Below are positions 26,394 to 34,877 of a DNA stretch of 64,000 nt, one piece after another. The stretch covers positions 92,494 to 156,493 of the forward strand of contig JBBQUM010000017.1 of assembly GCA_038212445.1 (NCBI GenBank). Reading direction: 5' to 3'. The stretch comes from TMP-7 sp038212445. Its GTDB lineage: Bacteria; Acidobacteriota; Terriglobia; Bryobacterales; Bryobacteraceae. The position numbers were made by a program, and so were the translations under genes. The first letter of the stretch is position 1. Every line of letters starts with the position of its first letter. The notes beneath the pieces were generated by a model that was given only the letters and a program-made list of their open reading frames with translations, was not told the DNA's origin and made no database searches.

Positions 26394-26966
26394 TCACGCC
26401 CGGCCGGCAAAATCCCGATTCTCCGTCGACACCCTCACTACTTCGCCTTCTTTGATGAAAAGCGGAACGCGAATCTCCAGCCCGGTCTCGAGCGTCGCCG
26501 TCTTGGTTGCGCCTCCAGACGTATCCCCGCGGACGCCCGGTTCTGTTGAGGCGACTTTCAGTTCGACGAACATCGGCAACTCCAGACCAATGGGATTGCC
26601 ATTGTATTTGAGCATCTCCACGATGCTTCCTTCGATCAGCAGGTCGAGCGCAGTCCCAATCACCTGTTCGTTCAGCGTGAGCGTCTCATAGTTATCCTGA
26701 TCCATGAAATGAGAGCCTTCGCTGTCGGAATAGAGATAGCTTGCCGGGACCTTCTGTAGATCCGGCTCCTTGAACTTATCGCCCGCCTTGAACGTCTTTT
26801 CGAATACAGCGTTCGTCAGCAGATTGCGAACCTTCAGGCGCACCAGCGTCTGTCCGCCTCGCGCTGTAGGCGTGCTCACTTCCGCTTCCATGCAGGAGAA
26901 CGGCGTGTTATCCAGTTCAAACAAAGTTCTTCGCTTGATGTTAATCGCATCAATCAATACGGCCAT
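26394..26966 (-). CDS. efp: Elongation factor P family protein (EfpL/YeiP-like loop)
   Basis: The 190-residue protein has the three-domain EF-P layout (KOW-like N-terminal domain, two OB domains) and the family C-terminal signature region (IRVPLFIKEGEVVRVSTENRDFAGRA). EF-P binds the ribosomal E site and relieves stalling at polyproline. The tip of the first domain, where EF-P usually carries a modified Lys or Arg in a PGKG-type loop, reads STPTARGGQTLVRLK (Arg36). From memory this resembles the EfpL/YeiP subgroup (SPTARGAATLYK in E. coli) more than canonical EF-P. The start ATG has GAGAAG upstream. It is followed 12 bp later by a membrane protein gene. Confidence 0.92.
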   Translation of the reverse strand: MAVLIDAINIKRRTLFELDNTPFSCMEAEVSTPTARGGQTLVRLKVRNLLTNAVFEKTFKAGDKFKEPDLQKVPASYLYSDSEGSHFMDQDNYETLTLNEQVIGTALDLLIEGSIVEMLKYNGNPIGLELPMFVELKVASTEPGVRGDTSGGATKTATLETGLEIRVPLFIKEGEVVRVSTENRDFAGRA

Positions 26967-27168
26967 ATTTTCTTCTCAAGTATAAAGGTCAACCCTAGTC
27001 ATCGCCGCAGGGTCACCTGCCGCGTGCAAGCCGACATCCCGCCAACCAGTGCCTTGTGCCAGGGAGGCTGCAACGCGTTTCCGGGCGTGCCGTGGACCGC
27101 CGGGCCGCTCTTCCACTGCGCCCACGCCAGTCCAGCGAAGCCGCAATGAGAATTGCTCGAATCATTCC

Positions 27169-29295
27169 CTACGGCGTCCAGATCGTCGCGCCGATGAATC
27201 GCTCCGGATGCTCCTTGGTGTTGTAGTAGTACACCGAAACCACCTTGCCGTCGCTCCGCTTGACACTTCGGACGTAGCCAAGATCCCAACTGCCTCCGTC
27301 CTGCCGTAGAACACGCTCCTCACTCCACGTGCGCCCGTCGTCGATGCTGAGGCGCGCTCGAATTCCGAACGGCTCAACCCGCTTGCCGTAAATCAGCGCC
27401 AACCGCTGATCGCCGAGTTTCACCAGGCTCGGCGGATTCCCACCCGTTTCCGGCGCTGGCTGGCCGAGGCGCTCCCAGGTACCGCCGTCGTCCTTCGAAA
27501 TGTAGCTGTCGATGAACTTCCGATAGCGGACCGTGGTCAGGATCGTCTTCGCATCCAGCCGTACCGACGCAGGCATGATCGCGTACTCATTCCCCTCCGG
27601 CTCGGGAGTCACGTACGACACGAACTTCCACGTCGCGCCGCCGTCCTGCGTCCGAACGCAGATGACACGCCCTTCCTTGCGGTTTGTCTTCGCCGCCGTC
27701 AGGAACATGGTCATGTCATGCTTGCCGTTGATCAGGTAATCGGTGCGCGCGGCGATGCCGGGTTGCCCAAAATCCGGAAGCCGGCAGGGACCCTCCCACG
27801 ACTTCCCGCGATCCATCGAATAGTGATAACGGGACACTCCGTCGTTGATGCTCGTCATCCGCGCCGTCAGGATGAAATTCGGATTCGAGAAATCGACACC
27901 GCCGCGACAATCCTGGAGCGGTCTGCCGGCTTCGCCCGTAGGCACGCCTGCCACCTTCTCGCCGGGCGGCGGTCGTAGTCCCTCGGGCTTCTCGATCTTC
28001 CAAGTCTCCCCGCCGTCGAGCGACCGCGCCAATACGTGCTCGGCCGGACGGCTGTAATCGATGGAATGTCCATGCTCGTTGGCTCGGAAATATCCGACCT
28101 CAAATCCAACGAGGATCTCATCCCCCCACGACCAGATGCCGTGATTCGCCGGCCAACCGCCAAACCGGCCGTCCTCCTGGTACACCACAACATTCCGCGC
28201 CTCGGACGTCTGCGGAATCCAATCCGCACTCCACACCGTCGCGCCAATGTAGCGCTCGCTGTCCTTCCGGTCGTTGTAGTAATAAGCGGTGACAATCTTT
28301 CCATCGGCTCGCTGAACCGTGCGCGGATAGCCAAGATCCCATGTGCCGGCATCGTCGCGCAGCACGATCTCAGGTCCCCAGGTGCGTCCCTCGTCGCCGC
28401 TCACCTTCGCACGAATTCCATAAGGCGCTGAACGATAACCGTAGGTGATCACCAGACGGCCGTCCCTCAGCTTGATCATGCTCGGCGGGTTGCCCACTGA
28501 CCCGCCGGTGCTCGCCACCGGACGATTCAGATACTCCCAGTTATTTCCGTTATCGTTGGTCACCCACGCATCGATGAAATGCTCGGGTCCCTCCTTCCGC
28601 CGGATGGTCGTCAGGATCCGGCTTGGCGACAGGCGCACGGATGAGGGCATGATCGAGAAGCCTTGCGGCTCCGGGCCAATGGACGATACGAGGTTCCAGG
28701 TCTTGCCGCCGTCCTTGGTGCGTATGCAGAGCACTCGTCCTTCGCGGCCATTCTCCTTTGACGCGGTGATGAACGCGGTTAACTCGTGCTTGCCGTCGAC
28801 GATGTAGTCGGTCCGCGCGGCGATGCCCTTGCGATCGTAAGTTGGCAGCCTGTATGGACCCTGCCATGTCCTGGCGCGATCCTTCGAATAGTAAAACCGC
28901 GAGTAGCCCTTACTGCTCGACACCATGCGCAGCGCCACCGCCGAGTCTGGAGCAGTGAAATCCAGCCCGCCCGGACACTCGCTGCCTTCCTGCTCTTTGC
29001 CCTCTGCATCGAGAAACGACGGCACTTCCATGCTCCATGTCAGCCCGCCATCTTTACTCCGGGCAAATCGCGCGACTTCGGGTTTCTGCCCGTCGATGGC
29101 ATGGCCCTGAGCATTGTCTTTGAAGTAGCCCTGGATGAAACCTACGACGATCTCGTTGCCCCATACCCAGATGCCGTTATTCGCCGGCCAACCGCCGAAT
29201 CGCCCGGGCTCTTTGTAGATCACCACGTTTCGCGGCGGATCCACCGCTGCCCATAGAGTTGAAGTGAGAATGCAAGCCAGCAGGAGCTTTTTCAT
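27169..29295 (-). CDS. Secreted sialidase-like/BNR-repeat protein with two tandem domains
   Basis: The 708-residue protein has a signal peptide (MKKLLLACILTSTLWAA) and two copies of a module of about 340 residues. Copy 1 begins RNVVIYKEPGRFGGWPANNG (near residue 22), and copy 2 begins RNVVVYQEDGRFGGWPANHG (near residue 370). Each holds Asp-box repeats (SKDGGLTW, TKDGGKTW, SGDEGRTW; SLDGGETW, TQDGGATW, SIDDGRTW) and ends with the same SVYYYN/TAYYYN block. This is the six-bladed sialidase-type propeller. Members cleave terminal sugars, but catalytic residues of true sialidases cannot be checked here. The DUF1080 gene lies 50 bp upstream on the same strand and is probably co-transcribed. Confidence 0.88.
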   Translation of the reverse strand: MKKLLLACILTSTLWAAVDPPRNVVIYKEPGRFGGWPANNGIWVWGNEIVVGFIQGYFKDNAQGHAIDGQKPEVARFARSKDGGLTWSMEVPSFLDAEGKEQEGSECPGGLDFTAPDSAVALRMVSSSKGYSRFYYSKDRARTWQGPYRLPTYDRKGIAARTDYIVDGKHELTAFITASKENGREGRVLCIRTKDGGKTWNLVSSIGPEPQGFSIMPSSVRLSPSRILTTIRRKEGPEHFIDAWVTNDNGNNWEYLNRPVASTGGSVGNPPSMIKLRDGRLVITYGYRSAPYGIRAKVSGDEGRTWGPEIVLRDDAGTWDLGYPRTVQRADGKIVTAYYYNDRKDSERYIGATVWSADWIPQTSEARNVVVYQEDGRFGGWPANHGIWSWGDEILVGFEVGYFRANEHGHSIDYSRPAEHVLARSLDGGETWKIEKPEGLRPPPGEKVAGVPTGEAGRPLQDCRGGVDFSNPNFILTARMTSINDGVSRYHYSMDRGKSWEGPCRLPDFGQPGIAARTDYLINGKHDMTMFLTAAKTNRKEGRVICVRTQDGGATWKFVSYVTPEPEGNEYAIMPASVRLDAKTILTTVRYRKFIDSYISKDDGGTWERLGQPAPETGGNPPSLVKLGDQRLALIYGKRVEPFGIRARLSIDDGRTWSEERVLRQDGGSWDLGYVRSVKRSDGKVVSVYYYNTKEHPERFIGATIWTP

Positions 29296-29345
29296 GATCT
29301 GTCCCCGATCATTCTATAGCAGCGCTCTCGCGAGCTCCTGACTGC

Positions 29346-30119
29346 TTACGACTGCTTCAGCCGCCAGTTCCGGTATTCCACCTGCATCGGCGGACCCACA
29401 TGCACCTGTACCCCAATTAATCCCTTACGCTCGCGCTGCGGATCGTCGTCGATCACCATGCTCATCATGCGTCCGTTAATGCCGTGGATGAGCGTGTTCC
29501 CCCTCGCAACCAGATGTACCGAATTCCATCCATCCGTCAATACACCTGCTAAATCCTTGTTGTCTCCCACGCGCGAAAGAATCGCCGGCTTGCGTGTGCC
29601 GGTGACATGCGTCACGTCTCCGCGCTCCGCGAGAAACAAGCGACCCTTCTCCTCGTAGTTGTTCCCCGTGTACCGGTTCTTTCCGTCAATGTCACACTGA
29701 TACCCCCGCATCGCGAAACGGTTTGACGGCGTCACCGCATCCGCCACCACGACGCTGCGGTAATTGATCCCGCTGTTTCCCGCGGCCGAAATCCGGTAGT
29801 CCACCTTCAGCTCAAAGTTCTCCGGCGTGCCCCCACGCCAAATGATGAAGGTGTTGCTCTTGATGACGGTCTCAGGGGTGATTTCGCCAACCATGTGGCC
29901 GTCCGCGACGCGCCAGTATTTCGGATCGCCTTCCCAGCCATCGAGCGTTCGCCCGTCAAAAATGCTCTCGAAGCCCGCCTCGTCCCCGTTCATCGTCTCG
30001 GGCCGATCGCTCTGCTTCGGGACATAGCGTTCTGTGGTCTGTTGCGCAATCAGACAACGCGGAGCGCCCGCGGCTAACGAACTCAGAAACAACCGGCGTC
30101 CCCAGGATTCACGAGTCAT
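29346..30119 (-). CDS. DUF1080 (3-keto-disaccharide hydrolase-like) protein, Tat-exported
   Basis: The 257-residue protein opens with a twin-arginine-like signal (SWGRRLFLSSLAAGAPRCL). The DUF1080 fold follows, with the landmark blocks FESIFDGRTLDGWEGDPKYW, FELKVDYRISAAGNSGINYR, GYQCDIDGKN and a final GLIGVQVHVGPPMQVEYRNW. This concanavalin-like domain acts on 3-keto-glycosides in characterised cases. The gene is just upstream of the two-domain sialidase-like gene and may work on the same glycan. It is divergent from the prolyl oligopeptidase gene, with about 77 bp between starts. Confidence 0.88.
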   Translation of the reverse strand: MTRESWGRRLFLSSLAAGAPRCLIAQQTTERYVPKQSDRPETMNGDEAGFESIFDGRTLDGWEGDPKYWRVADGHMVGEITPETVIKSNTFIIWRGGTPENFELKVDYRISAAGNSGINYRSVVVADAVTPSNRFAMRGYQCDIDGKNRYTGNNYEEKGRLFLAERGDVTHVTGTRKPAILSRVGDNKDLAGVLTDGWNSVHLVARGNTLIHGINGRMMSMVIDDDPQRERKGLIGVQVHVGPPMQVEYRNWRLKQS

Positions 30120-30196
30120 CGTTCAATAATTATCGACGAATCGCGACCGTGCGTCACACCAAGCCTGAAGACCCCGCTTTGCGCGATACTCGGCTC

Positions 30197-32344
30197 ATGC
30201 GTTCTCTGCACGGCCTATTGGGCCCTTCCTCGTTCCTGCTCTCCTCAGTACTGATCTTTCTCGCGGCACGGCTCCCGGCGGCCGATCAGCGCTTGCCCTA
30301 TCCCAAGACGAAGAAGGTTGACCACTCGGACGACTATCACGGTACAAAGGTCGCCGACCCTTACCGCTGGCTCGAGGACGACCGGTCTCAGGAGACCGCC
30401 AAGTGGGTGGAAGCCGAGAACAAGGTCACATTCTCCTACCTCGAAAGCATCCCGTTTCGTGACTCGCTCAAACAGCGTCTGCAGCAACTCTACAACTACC
30501 CCAAATACAGTTCACCCCGCCGTATCGGCGATCATTTCATCTATTCGAAGAACGATGGACTGCAAAATCAGAGCGTGCTCTACATCCAGAAAGGACTCGA
30601 CGGCACGGCTGAAGTTCTGCTCGACCCGAACAAGTTCTCCACCGACGGCACGTCGCAACTCGCGCTTTTTGCTCCGTCCAAGGATGGCAAGTACTGTGCC
30701 TATGGAAAGTCGACCGGCGGTTCCGACTGGGTCGACTTGTTCGTGCTCGAGACCGCTACCCGCAAGGTAATGCCTGAGCAGTTGAAGTGGGTGAAGGCTT
30801 CAAACGCCTCCTGGTGGGGCGATGGCTTCTTCTATAGCCGCTACCCCGCGCCCGAGGGCGGTCACGAACTATCGTCCAAGAACGAGAATCATCAAGTCTA
30901 CTTTCACAAGGTGGGCACTCCGCAGTCCTCTGATGAACTGGTGTTCGAGGACAAGGCGCATCCGCAGCGCTTCAACGGAGTGGAGACTACCGAGGATCAA
31001 CATTATGCGTTCCTGGATATCTCCGACACCGGTAGCGGTAAGCGCGGCAACGCGCTTTTCTATCGCGATCTGCGGAAAGCCGGTTCAAAATTCGAGCCAG
31101 TGGTAAAGGACATCACCGACTATCAGTATGGAGTGATCGACAACGACGGCGATCGCTTCCTGATCGTCACCACCGATCGCGCGCCCAACCATCGTATCGT
31201 CGTCTACGATCCGTCGAAGCCCGGCGAGTTCAAGGATCTCGTCCCGCAGAAGCCTGAGAATCTGGAGGCGGCGCTGGCCGGGGGCGGCAAGCTGTTCCTC
31301 ACCTACTCACAGGACGTGGCCACTCACGCCTACGTCTATAGCCGTGCGGGTAAACTCGAAAACGAGATACAGCTACCGGCTACCGGCACCGCTGGCGGCT
31401 TCGGGGGACACACCGACGACAAGTTCGTGTTCTATAGCTTCACGACCATGAACTACCCGTCGACGATTTTCCGTTACGATATCGCTTCGAAGAAGTCCAC
31501 CGTGTTCCGCGCTCCGGAACTTCCCGGGTTTCGGCCCGACGCTTACGAAACTAAGGAGGTGTTCTACGCCAGCAAGGACGGAACACGCATCCCGATGTTT
31601 CTGGTCCACAAGAAAGGGCTGCAGCTGAACGGCAAGAATCCGACTCTGCTGTACGGCTACGGCGGCTTCAACATCAGCATCCCGCCGGCCTTCGATCCGC
31701 TGCGCCTGGCGCTGCTGGAGCAGGGGTTCGTTTACGCCTCGGCGAATCTGCGAGGCGGTAGCGAGTACGGCGAAAAATGGCACGAGGGCGGCATGAAGCT
31801 GAACAAACAGAAAGTGTTCGACGATTTCATTTCCGCCGGCGAATGGCTGATCACGAACAAATACACGTCTGCCGATAAGCTTGCGATCAATGGAGCCTCA
31901 AATGGCGGCCTGCTCGTCGGCGCCGTCATGAATCAACGGCCAGACCTCTTCCGCGTCGCCGTCCCGCAAGTCGGCGTGATGGACATGCTCCGCTACCAGA
32001 AGTTCACGATCGGATGGAATTGGGCCGCGGATTACGGACTAGCCGACAACCCCGCCGAGTTCAAAGTGATCTACGGCTACTCGCCGCTGCATAACATCCA
32101 CGACGGGCGGAAGTATCCGGCCACCCTGATCACTACCGCCGATCATGACGATCGCGTGGTGCCCGCGCACTCCTTCAAGTACGCCGCGCGGCTCCAGGAA
32201 CTTGCGAATCCAACTAACCCCGTGCTCATTCGCATCGAGACCAAGTCCGGGCACGGCGCGAGCAGCGTAACCAAACGAATCGAGTTGATGACCGACGTCT
32301 ACGCATTCATGATGTACAACCTGGGCGTGACGCCAAAGTTCTAA
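30197..32344 (+). CDS. Prolyl oligopeptidase (S9A), exported
   Basis: The 715-residue protein has the prolyl-oligopeptidase N-terminal block (VADPYRWLEDDRSQETAKWVE-like, cited in parts: DPYRWLEDD and TAKWVEAEN), a seven-bladed propeller and a C-terminal alpha/beta hydrolase. The catalytic residues are visible: Ser in NGASNGGLLVGA, Asp in ADHDDRVVPAHS and His in KSGHGASS. It cleaves short peptides after proline. The ATG at 30197 is preferred because MRSLHGLLGPSSFLLSSVLI then forms a signal sequence. A GTG at 30149 is possible. The stop overlaps the end of the convergent dehydrogenase gene by four bases. Confidence 0.95.
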   Translation: MRSLHGLLGPSSFLLSSVLIFLAARLPAADQRLPYPKTKKVDHSDDYHGTKVADPYRWLEDDRSQETAKWVEAENKVTFSYLESIPFRDSLKQRLQQLYNYPKYSSPRRIGDHFIYSKNDGLQNQSVLYIQKGLDGTAEVLLDPNKFSTDGTSQLALFAPSKDGKYCAYGKSTGGSDWVDLFVLETATRKVMPEQLKWVKASNASWWGDGFFYSRYPAPEGGHELSSKNENHQVYFHKVGTPQSSDELVFEDKAHPQRFNGVETTEDQHYAFLDISDTGSGKRGNALFYRDLRKAGSKFEPVVKDITDYQYGVIDNDGDRFLIVTTDRAPNHRIVVYDPSKPGEFKDLVPQKPENLEAALAGGGKLFLTYSQDVATHAYVYSRAGKLENEIQLPATGTAGGFGGHTDDKFVFYSFTTMNYPSTIFRYDIASKKSTVFRAPELPGFRPDAYETKEVFYASKDGTRIPMFLVHKKGLQLNGKNPTLLYGYGGFNISIPPAFDPLRLALLEQGFVYASANLRGGSEYGEKWHEGGMKLNKQKVFDDFISAGEWLITNKYTSADKLAINGASNGGLLVGAVMNQRPDLFRVAVPQVGVMDMLRYQKFTIGWNWAADYGLADNPAEFKVIYGYSPLHNIHDGRKYPATLITTADHDDRVVPAHSFKYAARLQELANPTNPVLIRIETKSGHGASSVTKRIELMTDVYAFMMYNLGVTPKF

Positions 32345-33255
32345 TCGCCCGCGGTGGCCGGCTCAGGAGTCGCAATCACTTCGCAGCCGGCAATGTCCTC
32401 AAGAAATCGGATGGATCCGCAGATATCGTCTTCCCCAAAGCCCTTGGCGATCGCTGCGCGGTAGATCTGCTGCGTGAGTGCCGTCAGCGGAGCCGGCACT
32501 CCGAGTTCCGCCGCCGAGTCGAGCATCAGCCCGATGTCCTTGGTCAGCCATTTCAGCGAGAAGTTCGTCTCGAAATTGCGAGCCAGAATCTGCGGAGCTT
32601 TGGCGGAGATGAACGCTGATCGCGCGGCGCTGTTGTTCAAGATGTCGAGCATCAGTTCAGGCGCCACGCCTGCCTTTGCAGCAAGCACCATGCTTTCGTT
32701 GAAGGCCTGCAGCAGGCTGCCTAACACCATGTTCTGCGACAGCTTGGCATGCAGCCCCATGCCAGGGCCTCCGCAGTAGTAGAGCAACTTCCCCATTGCC
32801 TCGAAGTACGGGCGCGTCCGTTCGAAGACATCGCGGTCACCGCCCACCATGAACGTCAGGTTGCCGCCTTCAGCACCTGCCTTCGATCCCGTGCAGGGAG
32901 CGTCCAGAAGATGGATGCCTTTCTCGGCGAGCGTAGCTCCAATCCGCTTGCTCACCGACGGCGAAATCGTGCTGCAGTCAGCCACGATAAAATCGGCATT
33001 GGCGCCTTCCACCAGGCCGCCCTTGCCCAGAATGACTTCCTCAGACATCCTGGAATCGCCGACACAAAGGAATGCGCAATCGGACAGCCGCGCCACCTCG
33101 ACGGGCGTCTCGCAAAATGTCGCGCCTTCACTAGCCAGGCGCAGCGCCTTATCAGCGCTGTTTGACCAAACCGCCACCTCGTGCCCGGCCTTTATCAAAT
33201 GCCGCGCCATCGGCGCTCCCATAATTCCCAAGCCAAGATAACCGAGTTTTGCCAT
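32341..33255 (-). CDS. Beta-hydroxyacid dehydrogenase (3-hydroxyisobutyrate/tartronate-semialdehyde reductase family)
   Basis: The 304-residue protein begins with the Rossmann motif KLGYLGLGIMGAPMARHLI. It has the substrate loop LLDAPCTGSKAGAEGGNL and the catalytic Lys in LHAKLSQNMV. The family interconverts 2- or 3-hydroxyacids and their semialdehydes with NAD(P). It is the last gene of the five-gene minus-strand operon starting with the TonB receptor at 42.4 kb and lies nine bases after the lactate-permease-family gene. This supports a role in oxidising a hydroxyacid taken up by that permease. A paralogue sits at 13574-14449, with a different substrate loop. Confidence 0.9.
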   Translation of the reverse strand: MAKLGYLGLGIMGAPMARHLIKAGHEVAVWSNSADKALRLASEGATFCETPVEVARLSDCAFLCVGDSRMSEEVILGKGGLVEGANADFIVADCSTISPSVSKRIGATLAEKGIHLLDAPCTGSKAGAEGGNLTFMVGGDRDVFERTRPYFEAMGKLLYYCGGPGMGLHAKLSQNMVLGSLLQAFNESMVLAAKAGVAPELMLDILNNSAARSAFISAKAPQILARNFETNFSLKWLTKDIGLMLDSAAELGVPAPLTALTQQIYRAAIAKGFGEDDICGSIRFLEDIAGCEVIATPEPATAGD

Positions 33256-33264
33256 AAGATAACC

Positions 33265-34872
33265 TCAAAACTTCAGAACGTAGGCGTAAAACAAGACTAC
33301 GAGCCCAGTAACCGATGCCAGGATCAGGCTGTGTTTCAATGTGAAGCGGAACAGCTTAGACTGATCGGCCACACTGAGTCCAGTGGCCGCGGCCGCTACG
33401 GCGATGGTCTGCAAACTGATCATCTTGCCCATCACTCCACCCACCGAATTCGCCGCAGCCATCAGCACCGGGTCGAGCCCCAATCGCGTCGCCGTCACTA
33501 CCTGCAGACTGCCGAACAGCGCATTTGCTGAAGTGTCCGATCCCGTGAGGAAGACGCCCAGCCAGCCGAGGAGCGCGCTGAAGAACGGGAAGGCCACACC
33601 GGTCATCGCAAAGGCGAGCCCCAATGTCCCGGTACCGCCGCAATAATTCATCAGAAACGCGAGCGCGAGCACCGATGCAGTGGTGAGTGTGGGAAAGATC
33701 AACTGATGGGCCACCGCCACCAATAGCTTGACGAATCGCACCGGAGTGAAGCCCAGCAGTGCAGCCGACAGGAGCGTCGCGAACATGCACGCACTGCCCG
33801 ACGCCGAGAGCCAGTTCACCGTGTAGATGGCCGCATAATTTGCTGGCGCTAACACAACCGGCGGCATCCGCTGGATCTGATTGTGCAGCGCAGGCCAAGG
33901 GATGGTGAATGTTACTGAGTTGAGGATTGCCCCCACCGGCTTGTAGCCCCACAACAGAACGAAGATCACCAGCAGGATGTAAGGCATCCAGGCGCCTAAT
34001 ACCGCGCCCAGGCTATGACGCTTGCAGGCAACCGCCCCGGCGTGTCCTTCCACTTCTGCCGGATGCCAGACCCGCAGTAGGATCACCAGGGCAAGGATCG
34101 TCGACAGGGAACTGATGATGTCGGTGAGTTGCGGACCGAGGAAATTGGACACCAGGAATTGCGCGCTGGCGAAAGTCACACCACACACCACAACTGCCGG
34201 CAGCACTGCTCTTAGCGACCGTCGGCCGCCCATTGCAGCGATCAGGTACGCCGGGATGAACAGGGAAATTGGTGCACAGATCCGGCCCGCGAAGGCCGCC
34301 AGCGCATTCACCGGCAGTCCCGTGATTCCCGCCAGCGTCACAATCGGGATGCCGATTGACCCGAATGCCACCGGCGCCGTGTTGGCGAGCAGGCATACGG
34401 CCGACGCCGCGAAGGGAGACATTCCAAGCCCAGTCAGCATCGCCGCCGCCACTGCTACTGGCGTTCCAAAACCAGATGCGCCTTCCATGAATGCACCAAA
34501 CGCGAACGCAATCAGCAGCATCTGCATTCGCGCGTCAGTGGTCAGCGTGCCAAGCGAGTCCTTAATGATCTCAAACTTGCCAGAGTCCACCGTCACGCGG
34601 TAAAGGGCGATCGCCCAAAAGATGATCCAACAGATAGGGAACAGTCCGAAGGCAGCGCCATATGCGGCTGCGCTCACCGCCGCCTTCACAGGCATCTGAT
34701 ACGCGGTCACCGCCAGCAGGAACGTAACCCCCAGTCCCGAGACTGCGGCCACCCACGCGGCCGTCCGCTTCACGCCCAGTAGGAACAACACAGTAAAGAC
34801 CGGGATCGCCGCAATCAGGGCGGACGGAAGTAATCCCAGGCCGAAGAGATGATACTGCTGCGCCCAAACCAT
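33265..34872 (-). CDS. lldP: L-lactate permease (LctP) family transporter
   Basis: The 535-residue protein has about 13 membrane segments and the LctP family blocks FGAFMEGASGFGTPVAVAAA and LLANTAPVAFGSIGIPIVTL, plus a late GSDTSANALFGSLQ and AAANSVGGVMGKMIS. The family moves lactate, glycolate or related 2-hydroxyacids with protons. The gene starts five bases after the stop of the upstream GHL6-type gene and ends nine bases before the dehydrogenase gene, so all three are in one transcript. The context suggests the substrate is a hydroxyacid released by the operon's hydrolases rather than lactate itself. The symbol follows the family and does not prove substrate. Confidence 0.92.
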   Translation of the reverse strand: MVWAQQYHLFGLGLLPSALIAAIPVFTVLFLLGVKRTAAWVAAVSGLGVTFLLAVTAYQMPVKAAVSAAAYGAAFGLFPICWIIFWAIALYRVTVDSGKFEIIKDSLGTLTTDARMQMLLIAFAFGAFMEGASGFGTPVAVAAAMLTGLGMSPFAASAVCLLANTAPVAFGSIGIPIVTLAGITGLPVNALAAFAGRICAPISLFIPAYLIAAMGGRRSLRAVLPAVVVCGVTFASAQFLVSNFLGPQLTDIISSLSTILALVILLRVWHPAEVEGHAGAVACKRHSLGAVLGAWMPYILLVIFVLLWGYKPVGAILNSVTFTIPWPALHNQIQRMPPVVLAPANYAAIYTVNWLSASGSACMFATLLSAALLGFTPVRFVKLLVAVAHQLIFPTLTTASVLALAFLMNYCGGTGTLGLAFAMTGVAFPFFSALLGWLGVFLTGSDTSANALFGSLQVVTATRLGLDPVLMAAANSVGGVMGKMISLQTIAVAAAATGLSVADQSKLFRFTLKHSLILASVTGLVVLFYAYVLKF

Positions 34873-34877
34873 GTGCG

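Noticed and set aside
26967..27168. Possible small exported protein on the minus strand ending at 26998
   Set aside because: A signal-like start (MIRAILIAAS) and a plausible later segment are in different frames. It would need a frameshift, and no family is recognisable.
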